DNA of 6,855 bases from Myxococcales bacterium (GTDB taxonomy: Bacteria > Myxococcota > Polyangia > Fen-1088), in contig PMCR01000506.1 of NCBI GenBank assembly GCA_003155465.1, forward strand, positions 4,693 through 11,547, written 5' to 3'. Below are positions 1 through 6,855 of the stretch, in pieces. Each line of letters opens with the position of its first letter. Within the stretch, counting starts at the first letter, position 1. The notes under the pieces were generated by a model. The model did no database searches. It worked only from the letters and a program-made list of their open reading frames with translations, and had not been told where the DNA came from. A program made the translations under genes and the position numbers.

Positions 1-1317
<1,317 letters not shown>

Positions 1318-1438
1318 GGCGAGGAGGCTACCCAAAACCGCGCTTCAGGAAAGGCTTGATCTGCGAAAAGCGGCGCCAGCAGTTCCCCCTGTCCTCACGC
1401 ATTCTCATTGCGCCCCCACCGGGTGTACTGTGGATCGC
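1318..1438. promoter_or_regulatory. Divergent intergenic spacer, tex / exported barrel-protein gene
   Basis: This 121-base spacer separates two divergently oriented genes, so it must hold the promoter for tex on the minus strand and probably the promoter for the four-gene plus-strand block. I looked for sigma-70-like -35/-10 pairs and for an ECF-type GGAAC element on both strands and found none with acceptable spacing. The regulatory role is inferred from gene orientation alone. Confidence 0.4.
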
Positions 1439-2419
1439 GTGAACCGGTGGCCACCCTACCTTCTGTGCGCAAGCGTCGTGCTCAGTCTGGCGACGGTAGG
1501 CAGCGCACGCTCCGCACACGCCGATGAGGCAGGAGCCCTCACATTCTCCTGGCAAGTCCCTTCCGACTGTCCTTCGCGCGACCAGGTGCGCGCTGAGATC
1601 GCACGACTGCTGGGCGGCGAGATCCGCGTGCCCAAAGGCGGCGACATCAAGGCGGTCGCAGTGGTGGCGCAGGGACAGACCTGGTCGCTCGCGATCGAAA
1701 CCGAGCTGGCAGGCCGACCAGGACGGCGATCCATCGAGGCCGCTTCTTGCCAGGACTTGGCTGATGCCACGGCCCTCATCATTGCCTTGATGATCGATCC
1801 CGACGCGGTGGCGGCGCATGCGAAGCAGCCCAGACCGGCGCTGCCGCCACTTCCTGCGAAGAGCGATTCCGCGTCCCAGAAAGAGCCCCGATCCGTGGCG
1901 TATCTCCTTGGCATTCATGCAGCAGGCAGTTACGGGACTCTGCCTTCCGTCGACGCGGGTCTGGGCGGCGGGATAGGCCTGGCCGGGCGACGTTGGCGCG
2001 CGGAACTGCGCGGGACCTATGGCTTGAGGCGCGATCAGAAGGCCTGGCCCGCGGCTCCCCCGGCGCCTGCGGACGCCCATGGCCAGTTCAACTTCACAGC
2101 CGCCGCGCTCGCGGGATGTTTCAACTTGGGGCGAGAGGGTCCGGCCTTCGGTCCCTGTGCCGATGCCGAGATAGGCGTGGTGTCGGCCAAGGGGGTCGGC
2201 GTCAGCGTCCCCCTTCCGGCCCACACGCTTTGGTTGGCACTGGGCGCGGGCGCCTACGCGGCAATTCCGCTAGGCCCCCACCTCAGCCTTCCCCTACACC
2301 TAGATGTGTTGGCTCCCCTTCGGCGTTCCGAATTCGTGTTCAGATACGTGCCAACGCGGGTCTTCCAAGCCCCAGTGGTTGGGGCACGCCTAAGCGCCGG
2401 GATCGAGCTGCATTTTTGA
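1439..2419 (+). CDS. Exported protein with periplasmic Cys-pair domain and putative C-terminal outer-membrane beta-barrel
   Basis: I do not recognise a named family. The GTG start at 1439 gives 326 residues with a Sec signal peptide: a short basic N-region, hydrophobic core LLCASVVLSLATVG (8-21), and a likely cut after AHA at 26-28. GTG at 1430 is an equally possible start; the frame is open further upstream but that would overlap tex and bury the signal peptide. The mature N-terminal part (about 29-115) has Cys44 in PSDCPSRDQVR and Cys104 in AASCQDLADATAL, which could form a disulfide. A Pro/Ala-rich linker (about 117-145) leads to a C-terminal region of alternating Gly/hydrophobic strands ending in ARLSAGIELHF, with the terminal Phe typical of outer-membrane barrels. 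It is 38 bases upstream of the sigma factor gene on the same strand, so co-transcription is likely. It may act as an envelope sensor or a structural protein; that role is inference. Confidence 0.82.
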   Translation: MNRWPPYLLCASVVLSLATVGSARSAHADEAGALTFSWQVPSDCPSRDQVRAEIARLLGGEIRVPKGGDIKAVAVVAQGQTWSLAIETELAGRPGRRSIEAASCQDLADATALIIALMIDPDAVAAHAKQPRPALPPLPAKSDSASQKEPRSVAYLLGIHAAGSYGTLPSVDAGLGGGIGLAGRRWRAELRGTYGLRRDQKAWPAAPPAPADAHGQFNFTAAALAGCFNLGREGPAFGPCADAEIGVVSAKGVGVSVPLPAHTLWLALGAGAYAAIPLGPHLSLPLHLDVLAPLRRSEFVFRYVPTRVFQAPVVGARLSAGIELHF

Positions 2420-2457
2420 CGACGGATTCGCGCGCCTCCGGGAACCAAGCCATCAGC

Positions 2458-3048
2458 ATGGGATCCCCTGTCGGGAACGCACTCGCATCCACGGCCTCGT
2501 CGAACCGCGCGTGCGTTCCGGACTTCGATGCCGTCTACGAGACCCATGTGGATTTCGTGTGGCGGACGGTGCGTCGCATGGGAGTTCGGGCAGCGGACAC
2601 GGATGATGTGGTGCAAGAGGTGTTCTTCATCGTGTACCGCCGGCTGGCCGAGTTCGAGGGGCGAGCCCAGCTCAAGACCTGGGTGTTCAAGATCCTGGTG
2701 CATGTGGTGAGGCACTACTGGCGCACCCACCAGCGCAAGCCGGGAGACCGGGCCGCAGAAGATCCGCCCGCGATCCAAGACCTGGTGGCCGATCACGAAC
2801 ACGGTCCCGCGGCGATGTACGAGCGGGTCGAGGCCCTGCGTGTCCTGGATGGTCTTCTGGCCCACCTCGATGAGGACAAGCGCGAGGTCTTTGTCTTGGC
2901 CGAGATCGAACAGATGACCGCGGCGGAGATCGCCGAGATCATCGAGGCGAACGCGAACACGGTCGGGTCGCGTCTGCGCGCGGCCCGGCAGGAATTCGAG
3001 AAGGCCCTGCTGCGCTTTCGGGCGCACGAACTGCGGAGGCAGCCATGA
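2458..3048 (+). CDS. ECF-type RNA polymerase sigma factor (sigma-70 family)
   Basis: This 196-residue protein has the standard two-domain ECF layout. Region 2 spans about 23-93 and includes DTDDVVQEVFFIVYRRL (48-63), which binds core polymerase, and LKTWVFKILVHVVRHYWR, which corresponds to the -10 recognition helix area. A short acidic linker (about 100-118) precedes region 4 (about 126-185), whose helix-turn-helix is MTAAEIAEIIEANANTVGSR, for -35 recognition. The HTH turn lacks the common Gly-Ile-Pro and has EANAN instead. The ATG at 2458 is chosen because it leaves a short N-terminal tail before region 2; its Shine-Dalgarno is poor. TTG at 2416, which overlaps the TGA of the gene before it, is an alternative that adds 14 residues. 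The stop overlaps the next ATG by 4 bases, a classic arrangement for a sigma factor and its regulator. Its regulon cannot be told from this sequence. Confidence 0.95.
   Translation: MGSPVGNALASTASSNRACVPDFDAVYETHVDFVWRTVRRMGVRAADTDDVVQEVFFIVYRRLAEFEGRAQLKTWVFKILVHVVRHYWRTHQRKPGDRAAEDPPAIQDLVADHEHGPAAMYERVEALRVLDGLLAHLDEDKREVFVLAEIEQMTAAEIAEIIEANANTVGSRLRAARQEFEKALLRFRAHELRRQP
3035..3039 (+). promoter_or_regulatory. Shine-Dalgarno GGAGG for the candidate anti-sigma gene
   Basis: GGAGG lies inside the 3' end of the sigma factor gene, 5 bases before the ATG at 3045. Together with the ATGA overlap it fixes the start of the downstream gene and points to translational coupling of the two proteins. 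Confidence 0.8.
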
Positions 3049-3839
3049 ACGACCTCGGACCTGAAGCGCGATCGCTGTTGGAAGCGGCCCGAGGGGCGGA
3101 GACTCCCACCCGCGTGGATCGGGAGCGAATCAAGCACGCCGTTGCCCTGCGCGTGGCCACCGTGGGGGCTGCGTCCATGGCTGCGAGTGGGGCCGTCGCC
3201 ATGACCGTGGCCACCAAGGTTACCGTGGCTGCGCTGACCGTGGCGGTACTTGGCGGCGGCTCGGCTTCTCTGTGGGCCTGGAAAGCGCACACGGCGGCGC
3301 CGCCCGCAGCGCTGCACCGTGCGGCGTCCCGCCATTCCGCGTCCCGGACCCCGCCTGCACTCCCAACCCGGCCAGTGGCCGAGGCGCCGGCGGTCATGGA
3401 AGAACCGCGTCCCAAACCGCTCCTGCCCGAGGTGCGGCGTCGTGAGGTGGTTCGCGGCGAGGCGCGACCAGGGGGAACGGTGAGCCTGCCCGTGGCCGAG
3501 AGCGCGCCGAGCCCCGCGCTCGACTCTCTGGATCCGGAGTTGACCGTGCTCCGGCAGGCCCAGGAAGACCTGCGCGCGGGGCTTCCTGCCCAGGCCTTGC
3601 GCCGGCTAGCCGAATACGACCGCCGCTTCGGCAAGGGAACGCTGAATGAGGAACGGCGAGCCATCGGGGCCATTGCCCTCTGTCAGGCCCATCCTGGTCC
3701 CGCGGCTCAGGCCCAGGCCGAACGTTTCCTGCGCTCCGCCCCCCAGTCGCCCCTGGCTGGGCGGGTGCGTTCCGCATGCCAGAAACCCGACGAGACCGCA
3801 AAACAGTCCAACGAAATTGCGCCGGGCCGGGAACCGTAG
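3045..3839 (+). CDS. Single-pass membrane protein with TPR-like C-terminus, candidate anti-sigma factor
   Basis: This 264-residue protein begins with a short, charged, predicted cytoplasmic segment (1-36), followed by a long Ala/Val/Gly-rich hydrophobic stretch (about 37-78; best membrane segment about 58-78). A Pro/Ala/Arg-rich disordered linker (about 80-160) leads to a helical, TPR-like domain (about 164-246) with the pattern QEDLRAGLPAQALRRLAEYD then AERFLRSAPQSPLAGRVRSAC. Cys213 and Cys245 lie in this domain. The gene overlaps the sigma factor stop by 4 bases and has a strong GGAGG, so the two are made together. Position and topology suggest it binds the sigma factor at its N-terminus and senses the envelope through the TPR-like tail. 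It has no HxxxCxxC zinc anti-sigma motif, so the anti-sigma role is inference from context. It could instead be a TPR-type periplasmic scaffold. Confidence 0.85.
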   Translation: MNDLGPEARSLLEAARGAETPTRVDRERIKHAVALRVATVGAASMAASGAVAMTVATKVTVAALTVAVLGGGSASLWAWKAHTAAPPAALHRAASRHSASRTPPALPTRPVAEAPAVMEEPRPKPLLPEVRRREVVRGEARPGGTVSLPVAESAPSPALDSLDPELTVLRQAQEDLRAGLPAQALRRLAEYDRRFGKGTLNEERRAIGAIALCQAHPGPAAQAQAERFLRSAPQSPLAGRVRSACQKPDETAKQSNEIAPGREP

Positions 3840-3865
3840 AGCCATAGCATCGTAGAGACCTAGCA

Positions 3866-3871
3866 AGGAGG
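3866..3871 (+). promoter_or_regulatory. Shine-Dalgarno AGGAGG that sets the lipoprotein start
   Basis: AGGAGG ends 6 bases before the ATG at 3878 but only 3 bases before the in-frame GTG at 3875, so the ATG is the better start. It sits in the 38-base gap after the candidate anti-sigma gene, where no terminator is visible. Confidence 0.8.
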
Positions 3872-3877
3872 CCAGTG

Positions 3878-5617
3878 ATGACGAGACTAGCGACGACACC
3901 AGCGACTCTGGGAGTTCTTGTAGGGGGCATGGCAGCTGCGGGCTTGCTCGCCGGCTGTGGCAGCAATCAGGTGGAGATCGGCTCGCAGAATGTCGACGCG
4001 CAGACGTCGGTTCTGGACGCGCGTGCGGGCGGCGGAGGTGCTGGCGGAGCGGGTATCGACGCTGCTGCTGGAGCGGGTATCGACGCTGCGGCGGCCGGGA
4101 GCGGAGGCGCCGCTGGCGGCGCGCCCGGAGCTGGCGGCACCGCGCCGAGCGGCGGAACCATGGGTTCCGGCGGGGTCGCGCCCCGCGGAGGAAACACGGG
4201 AGTTGGCTCGGGCGGGAGCGGCGGTGCTGACGGCAGCAGCAAAGTCACATCGAGCGGCGGAACGAGCGGGAGCGGCGGAACGACCAGGAGCGGCGGGACG
4301 ATCGCGAGCGGCGGAACGACTGCGCCCGGTACGGGATGCGCGCCAGACTGGACTCTGTGCTGCGGAAAGTGCCTCAGTCCTTTCGCCGGGGCCTGCCTGA
4401 CCCCGTGCCCGCCAGCGGGCGGTGGGGGCGCGACTGGCGGCGCCACAGGGACTGGTGGCGCAGGAGGCAGCACGGGCACGAAGTGCGGCGGCTTTGCGGG
4501 ACTGCCCTGCGCGGCCGGTGAAATCTGCGACATGCCGCCAGGGAGCTGCAACATCGCCGATTGGATGGGAACCTGCGTGATCCAGCCGCAGGGTTGCACT
4601 ACGGATTGGCGGCCGGTGTGCGGCTGCGACGGGAAGACCTACAGCAACGACTGCGCCCGTCTTAGCACCAGCTATTCCGGCAAGAGCTTCGATGGCGAAT
4701 GCCCCGGAACCGGCGGTACCGGGGGAGCCGGAGGCGCCACGGGGACCGGAGGCACCGGAGGTAGCATAGGCGCGACCTGCGCCGGGGAGCGGGGAGAAGC
4801 CTGTCCGGTCAATCAACTCTGCGATCTGGACACAGGGTACTGCGGCTCCTCCGACGGGGGCGGATTGTGCGTGGCCAAGCCCCAGGCTTGCTCGGACATT
4901 TACCAGCCTGTGTGCGGTTGCAATGGGGCGACCTATCCCAACGACTGCGTCCGCCAACTCTCCGGCGTGAGTAAGGATCACGACGGCGCATGCGGCGCCT
5001 CCACGACCTGCGGTGGCATCGCGGGGGCAAGCTGCGCGATCGGCCAGTTCTGCGAAGTGCCGGCAGGTTCCTGCAACGTGTCCGCCGCGACTGGAACTTG
5101 CGTGGTCCAACACACGAACTGCCTCACACTCTCCCAACCCGAGTGTGGCTGCAATGGAAAGACCTACCGAAACAGCTGCTATCGCGAGGCTGCCGGCGTG
5201 TCCAAGAAATCCGACGGCGCCTGCCCAACCGCAGATGCAGGCGTCATCATGACTCCGACTCTTCCGGCGCCGTGCCAAGTTGATGGGGACTGCTGCGTGG
5301 CGATGGATACCTGTCTGGCAATGGCATACCTGGTGGGCAGGACCGAGTATGACGCGATGGTGGCGTCGATCCCAAGCATCAGTAGTCGTCTCGGGACGTG
5401 CGTGTCTTGCGGCCAGCCCGCGGTTCAGGTGCAGTGCAGTGGCGGATTCTGCATGGGCGGAAAACTCCCCATCTACTCAGGCACGCTCACGACTTCGCAT
5501 TGCGGGTACATCAGCGTATCCGACGCGGGTGCGCCGATTTCCTCGGCCCACGCCGTTGTCGACGCTGGCACCGGGTCATCTGCCGCCCCGTCAACCTGGG
5601 CTTGCTCGTCCCCCTGA
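3878..5617 (+). CDS. Lipoprotein with Gly-rich stalk and three tandem Kazal-like protease inhibitor domains
   Basis: The 579-residue product starts with a lipoprotein signal: hydrophobic LGVLVGGMAAAGLLAGC with lipobox LAGC at Cys27, followed by Gly and Ser, with no Asp at +2, which fits outer-membrane sorting. A Gly/Ala/Ser/Thr-rich stalk (about 48-152) precedes a small Cys cluster (154-177). Three Kazal-like modules follow: 203-275, 301-372 and 378-449. Each has an N-terminal Cys-rich lead (for example CGGFAGLPCAAGEICD) and the Kazal core (PVCGCDGKTYSNDC, PVCGCNGATYPNDC, PECGCNGKTYRNSC). Gly-rich linkers separate the Cys cluster from module 1 and module 1 from module 2. The C-terminal part (450-579) holds ten Cys, starting at CQVDGDCC, and I do not recognise it. 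Kazal domains bind serine proteases, so a surface inhibitor guarding against foreign or self-made proteases is plausible. It is probably co-transcribed with the sigma block. Confidence 0.93.
   Translation: MTRLATTPATLGVLVGGMAAAGLLAGCGSNQVEIGSQNVDAQTSVLDARAGGGGAGGAGIDAAAGAGIDAAAAGSGGAAGGAPGAGGTAPSGGTMGSGGVAPRGGNTGVGSGGSGGADGSSKVTSSGGTSGSGGTTRSGGTIASGGTTAPGTGCAPDWTLCCGKCLSPFAGACLTPCPPAGGGGATGGATGTGGAGGSTGTKCGGFAGLPCAAGEICDMPPGSCNIADWMGTCVIQPQGCTTDWRPVCGCDGKTYSNDCARLSTSYSGKSFDGECPGTGGTGGAGGATGTGGTGGSIGATCAGERGEACPVNQLCDLDTGYCGSSDGGGLCVAKPQACSDIYQPVCGCNGATYPNDCVRQLSGVSKDHDGACGASTTCGGIAGASCAIGQFCEVPAGSCNVSAATGTCVVQHTNCLTLSQPECGCNGKTYRNSCYREAAGVSKKSDGACPTADAGVIMTPTLPAPCQVDGDCCVAMDTCLAMAYLVGRTEYDAMVASIPSISSRLGTCVSCGQPAVQVQCSGGFCMGGKLPIYSGTLTTSHCGYISVSDAGAPISSAHAVVDAGTGSSAAPSTWACSSP
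4046..4089 (+). repeat. Two-copy 24-base direct repeat in the lipoprotein stalk
   Basis: The 20-base unit GGAGCGGGTATCGACGCTGC occurs exactly at 4046-4065 and again at 4070-4089, a 24-base period. It is in frame and encodes GAGIDAAA twice, so it lengthens the low-complexity stalk without breaking the frame. Confidence 0.9.
4252..4323 (+). repeat. Four-copy 18-base tandem repeat coding for SGGTxx
   Basis: The core GAGCGGCGGAACGA recurs at 4252, 4270, 4288 and 4306, with an exact 18-base period; the third copy has one mismatch (GGGACGA). Each unit codes for a hexapeptide: SGGTSG, SGGTTR, SGGTIA, SGGTTA (residues 126-149). Slippage in this tract would change stalk length in steps of six residues. 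Confidence 0.92.
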
Positions 5618-5711
5618 CCGCACTAGCCCGCACTATTCACCACAATCGGATTGCCGACGGTCACACCGCAACCGCCGCCACCAATCCCAGGAACTACTGC
5701 GTGCTCTAGTT
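5618..5711. other. Convergent spacer without a clear terminator
   Basis: This 94-base gap lies between two converging genes, where a bidirectional terminator would be expected. The only inverted repeat I found is a 4-base TCGG/CCGA stem at 5646-5657 with no T-run, which is too weak to call. An antisense frame of the gamma gene runs through it and is treated as chance. Confidence 0.5.
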
Positions 5712-6398
5712 TCAGGTTGGCGTGACGAGACCTCGACCATATTCGTAGCCCTTCATCAGGGCCTTCAAGTTCAGGCTCTCGGTGCCCTTGGGCACTGAAT
5801 CGACAACCGCCTTCTCCACCGCTTCGATAGACAGCAGATTTGTCGCCCCAGTGAAGAAACCCGCCATCACGATGTTGAGCACCAAGCGCCGGCCCAGTTC
5901 CTCGGCGAAGCGCGTGGCCGGGATGCCAAGCGAACGCGCCGTGGCCGGCAGCTTGCCTTGCACCTGCACCAGCTCGTTCTCGTACAGCACCAGACCGTCG
6001 GGCTTCAGCTGCGGAGCGAACTGAACAAACGCGTCCTGCGACAGCAGCACCAGAATGTCGGGGCGTCGCACATAGGGATAGCCGATGGCCTCGTCGGCGA
6101 CGATGACCTGTGCGCTGCACGCACTGCCGCGCGCCTCGGGTCCGAAGGCCTGGATCAGGGCCGCGTGCCGGCCGCTGTATATGGCGGCGGCCTTGCCAAT
6201 GATGGACCCACACAGGATGATGCCCTGGCCGCCCAGCCCGCCGACGCGAATTTCGGTCCTGGTAGGGGAACCCTGAAAGGGTTCCCCAGCCCTCCCGCGA
6301 TGCTCCGCCACGCGCGGCGCTGGCGAGGGCGCGCGCGGAAGCGCGCGGGGCGGGCTGTCTGTCCCGAAGGCCGGCGGGCTCCCCACGCGACTAGCCAT
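5712..6398 (-). CDS. korC: 2-oxoacid:ferredoxin oxidoreductase, gamma subunit, with in-frame N-terminal insertion
   Basis: The gamma subunit is part of the cytoplasmic enzyme that oxidatively decarboxylates a 2-oxoacid to acyl-CoA with ferredoxin reduction. The conserved domain begins at about residue 48 (TEIRVGGLGGQGIILCG) and includes GGLGGQG (53-59) and FGPEARGSACSAQVIVADEA (85-104), a family hallmark; it is complete to the C-terminus. The protein has 228 residues, longer than the usual roughly 180 because about 43 Pro/Arg-rich residues (5-47) precede the domain. These come from a hairpin-rich DNA segment (6262-6386). The start at ATG 6398 is well supported by GGGGAGG 5 bases upstream, and there is no ATG, GTG or TTG close to the domain start, so the extension is probably translated. 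It overlaps the beta gene by 8 bases, so the two are coupled. The substrate (2-oxoglutarate, pyruvate or branched-chain oxoacid) cannot be fixed here; the symbol is by analogy. Confidence 0.93.
   Translation of the reverse strand: MASRVGSPPAFGTDSPPRALPRAPSPAPRVAEHRGRAGEPFQGSPTRTEIRVGGLGGQGIILCGSIIGKAAAIYSGRHAALIQAFGPEARGSACSAQVIVADEAIGYPYVRRPDILVLLSQDAFVQFAPQLKPDGLVLYENELVQVQGKLPATARSLGIPATRFAEELGRRLVLNIVMAGFFTGATNLLSIEAVEKAVVDSVPKGTESLNLKALMKGYEYGRGLVTPT
6262..6386. repeat. Multi-hairpin palindromic element inside the gamma subunit gene
   Basis: About 125 bases with imperfect inverted ends: GTAGGGGAACCC begins at 6263, and the complement of the other end (to 6386) reads GTGGGGAGCCC. Inside are a perfect 9-bp stem (6265-6273 with 6279-6287), a nested pair (GCCCT 6289-6293 with AGGGC 6326-6330, enclosing CGCCA 6306-6310 with TGGCG 6321-6325), and a 7-bp GC stem with a GGAA loop (6330-6336 with 6341-6347). 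It fits in frame and codes for a Pro/Arg-rich stretch. Calling it a mobile or dispersed repeat is inference, because only one copy is in the window. The boundaries are accurate to a few bases. Confidence 0.6.
6265..6287. repeat. Perfect 9-bp inverted repeat with 5-base loop
   Basis: GGGGAACCC (6265-6273) pairs exactly with GGGTTCCCC (6279-6287) around the loop TGAAA. It lies in the coding part of the gamma gene, corresponding to residues about 38-45. There is no following T-run on either strand, so it is not a simple intrinsic terminator. Confidence 0.93.
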
Positions 6399-6855
6399 TT
6401 TCGCCTCCCCAGGGCGTGTACCCGGAGCCCAGGACCTTGCCGAAGTGTTCGTTCATGGCGTCCAACCAGGTGGGGCGCTCGCGGTCCACGAACTTGCCCA
6501 CCACGATGGGACCGTTGAAGGTCAGCCCCAGCTCCTTGGTGTCGGCGCCGTGCTTGATCACGCTGTTTTCCTTGTAGAACCTTAGTTCGTCTGCGCCGTC
6601 GCCGCGCTTGTTGCGGCGTTGGTACAGCGTCGGGCAGGGGGAGAGAGCCTCGATGAACACGAAGCCGCGCTTCTTCAGTCCCTCCAACATCGCCTTGGCC
6701 AGTTGGCGTACATGGAACACGGTCCAGCGCGCGACATAGGTGGCGCCGCAGGCGTCGGCCAAGAAAGGCAGATTGAACGGGGCCTCGAAGTTGCCGAAGG
6801 GCATGGTGGTTTGTTTGGCACCAAGCGGTGTGGTGGGCGCCACCTGTCCGCCGGT
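6391..6855 (-). CDS. korB: 2-oxoacid:ferredoxin oxidoreductase, beta subunit (C-terminal part, 5' end outside window)
   Basis: The last 154 residues of the thiamine-diphosphate-binding beta subunit are present. The visible part opens with TGGQVAPTTPLGAKQTT, the GGQ.(S/A)PTTP.G signature near the end of the TPP-binding domain, and continues with FIEALSPCPTLYQRRNK (SPC at visible residues 72-74), another conserved family block. The frame is open to the window edge, so the true start is further right, and an alpha subunit gene may lie beyond it. The stop TAG (6393-6391) overlaps the start of the gamma gene by 8 bases (ATGGCTAG), so beta and gamma are translated from one message and probably coupled. 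Family assignment is secure; substrate specificity and therefore the symbol are less so. Confidence 0.93.
   Translation of the reverse strand, partial: TGGQVAPTTPLGAKQTTMPFGNFEAPFNLPFLADACGATYVARWTVFHVRQLAKAMLEGLKKRGFVFIEALSPCPTLYQRRNKRGDGADELRFYKENSVIKHGADTKELGLTFNGPIVVGKFVDRERPTWLDAMNEHFGKVLGSGYTPWGGENG
6404..6410 (-). promoter_or_regulatory. Shine-Dalgarno GGGGAGG for the gamma subunit
   Basis: GGGGAGG on the minus strand lies within the end of the beta gene, 5 bases before the ATG at 6398. It is the main evidence that the gamma protein starts upstream of the hairpin-rich segment and reads through it. Confidence 0.82.

Noticed and set aside
1408..1429. TTGCGC and TGTACT as a sigma-70 promoter for the barrel-protein gene
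   Set aside because: The spacer is about 10 bases, far shorter than the usual 16-18.
2441..2445. GGAAC as an ECF-type -35 element before the sigma gene
   Set aside because: No suitable -10 partner at the usual 16-17 base spacing, and it lies only 12 bases before the chosen start codon.
1993..2457. Upstream extension of the sigma factor frame into the barrel-protein gene
   Set aside because: The frame is open by chance; residues before the ATG at 2458 are Arg/Pro-rich and lie on top of a well-supported gene in another frame.
3887..5278. 463-codon minus-strand open frame opposite the Kazal lipoprotein
   Set aside because: The plus strand encodes a lipobox and three clear Kazal modules; the antisense translation is Ala/Arg-rich with no signature and no good ribosome site.
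5643..5657. Short inverted repeats (CAAT/ATTG and TCGG/CCGA) as a terminator in the convergent spacer
   Set aside because: Stems are only 4 bp and no T-run follows on either strand.
5623..6213. Minus-strand frame shifted against the gamma subunit, ending in a Gly-rich tail in the spacer
   Set aside because: It overlaps the conserved gamma domain in another frame and has no domain match; treated as a shadow.
6265..6287. The 9-bp hairpin as a rho-independent terminator
   Set aside because: It lies inside the gamma coding frame and is not followed by a T-run on either strand.

Overview
The window is GC-rich DNA with long open antisense frames. It looks like a member of the Myxococcota (Polyangia-like) or a near relative. 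That placement is an inference from three things: an ECF sigma factor next to a single-pass membrane protein with a TPR-like tail, an exported putative beta-barrel protein beside them, and a lipoprotein with Gly/Ser/Thr-rich stalks joining Kazal-like domains. No RNA gene, CRISPR array, insertion sequence or transposase is visible.

Layout: (1) Bases 1-1317, minus strand, hold the N-terminal 439 codons of the transcription accessory protein Tex, whose 3' part lies outside the window. (2) After a 121-base divergent spacer, four plus-strand genes follow between 1439 and 5617 with gaps of 38 bases, a 4-base ATGA overlap, and 38 bases. They encode an exported putative outer-membrane beta-barrel protein, an ECF sigma factor, a candidate anti-sigma membrane protein without a zinc-binding motif, and a large lipoprotein with three Kazal-like protease-inhibitor domains. 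(3) A 94-base convergent spacer follows. (4) Bases 5712-6855, minus strand, hold the gamma subunit (complete) and beta subunit (3' part) of a 2-oxoacid:ferredoxin oxidoreductase, overlapping by 8 bases.

Working model: the four-gene block could be an envelope-sensing unit in which the membrane protein holds the sigma factor until an envelope signal arrives, with the barrel protein and the Kazal lipoprotein as sensor or output parts. Only the gene order, coupling and domain features are directly visible; the signalling link is inference.

The most unusual signal is in the oxidoreductase gamma gene. About 125 bases that fold into several hairpins, with imperfect inverted termini, sit in frame just after the start codon. 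They add about 43 Pro/Arg-rich residues between an N-terminal MASR and the conserved start of the domain. This looks like a small palindromic element inserted into a coding gene and kept in frame.
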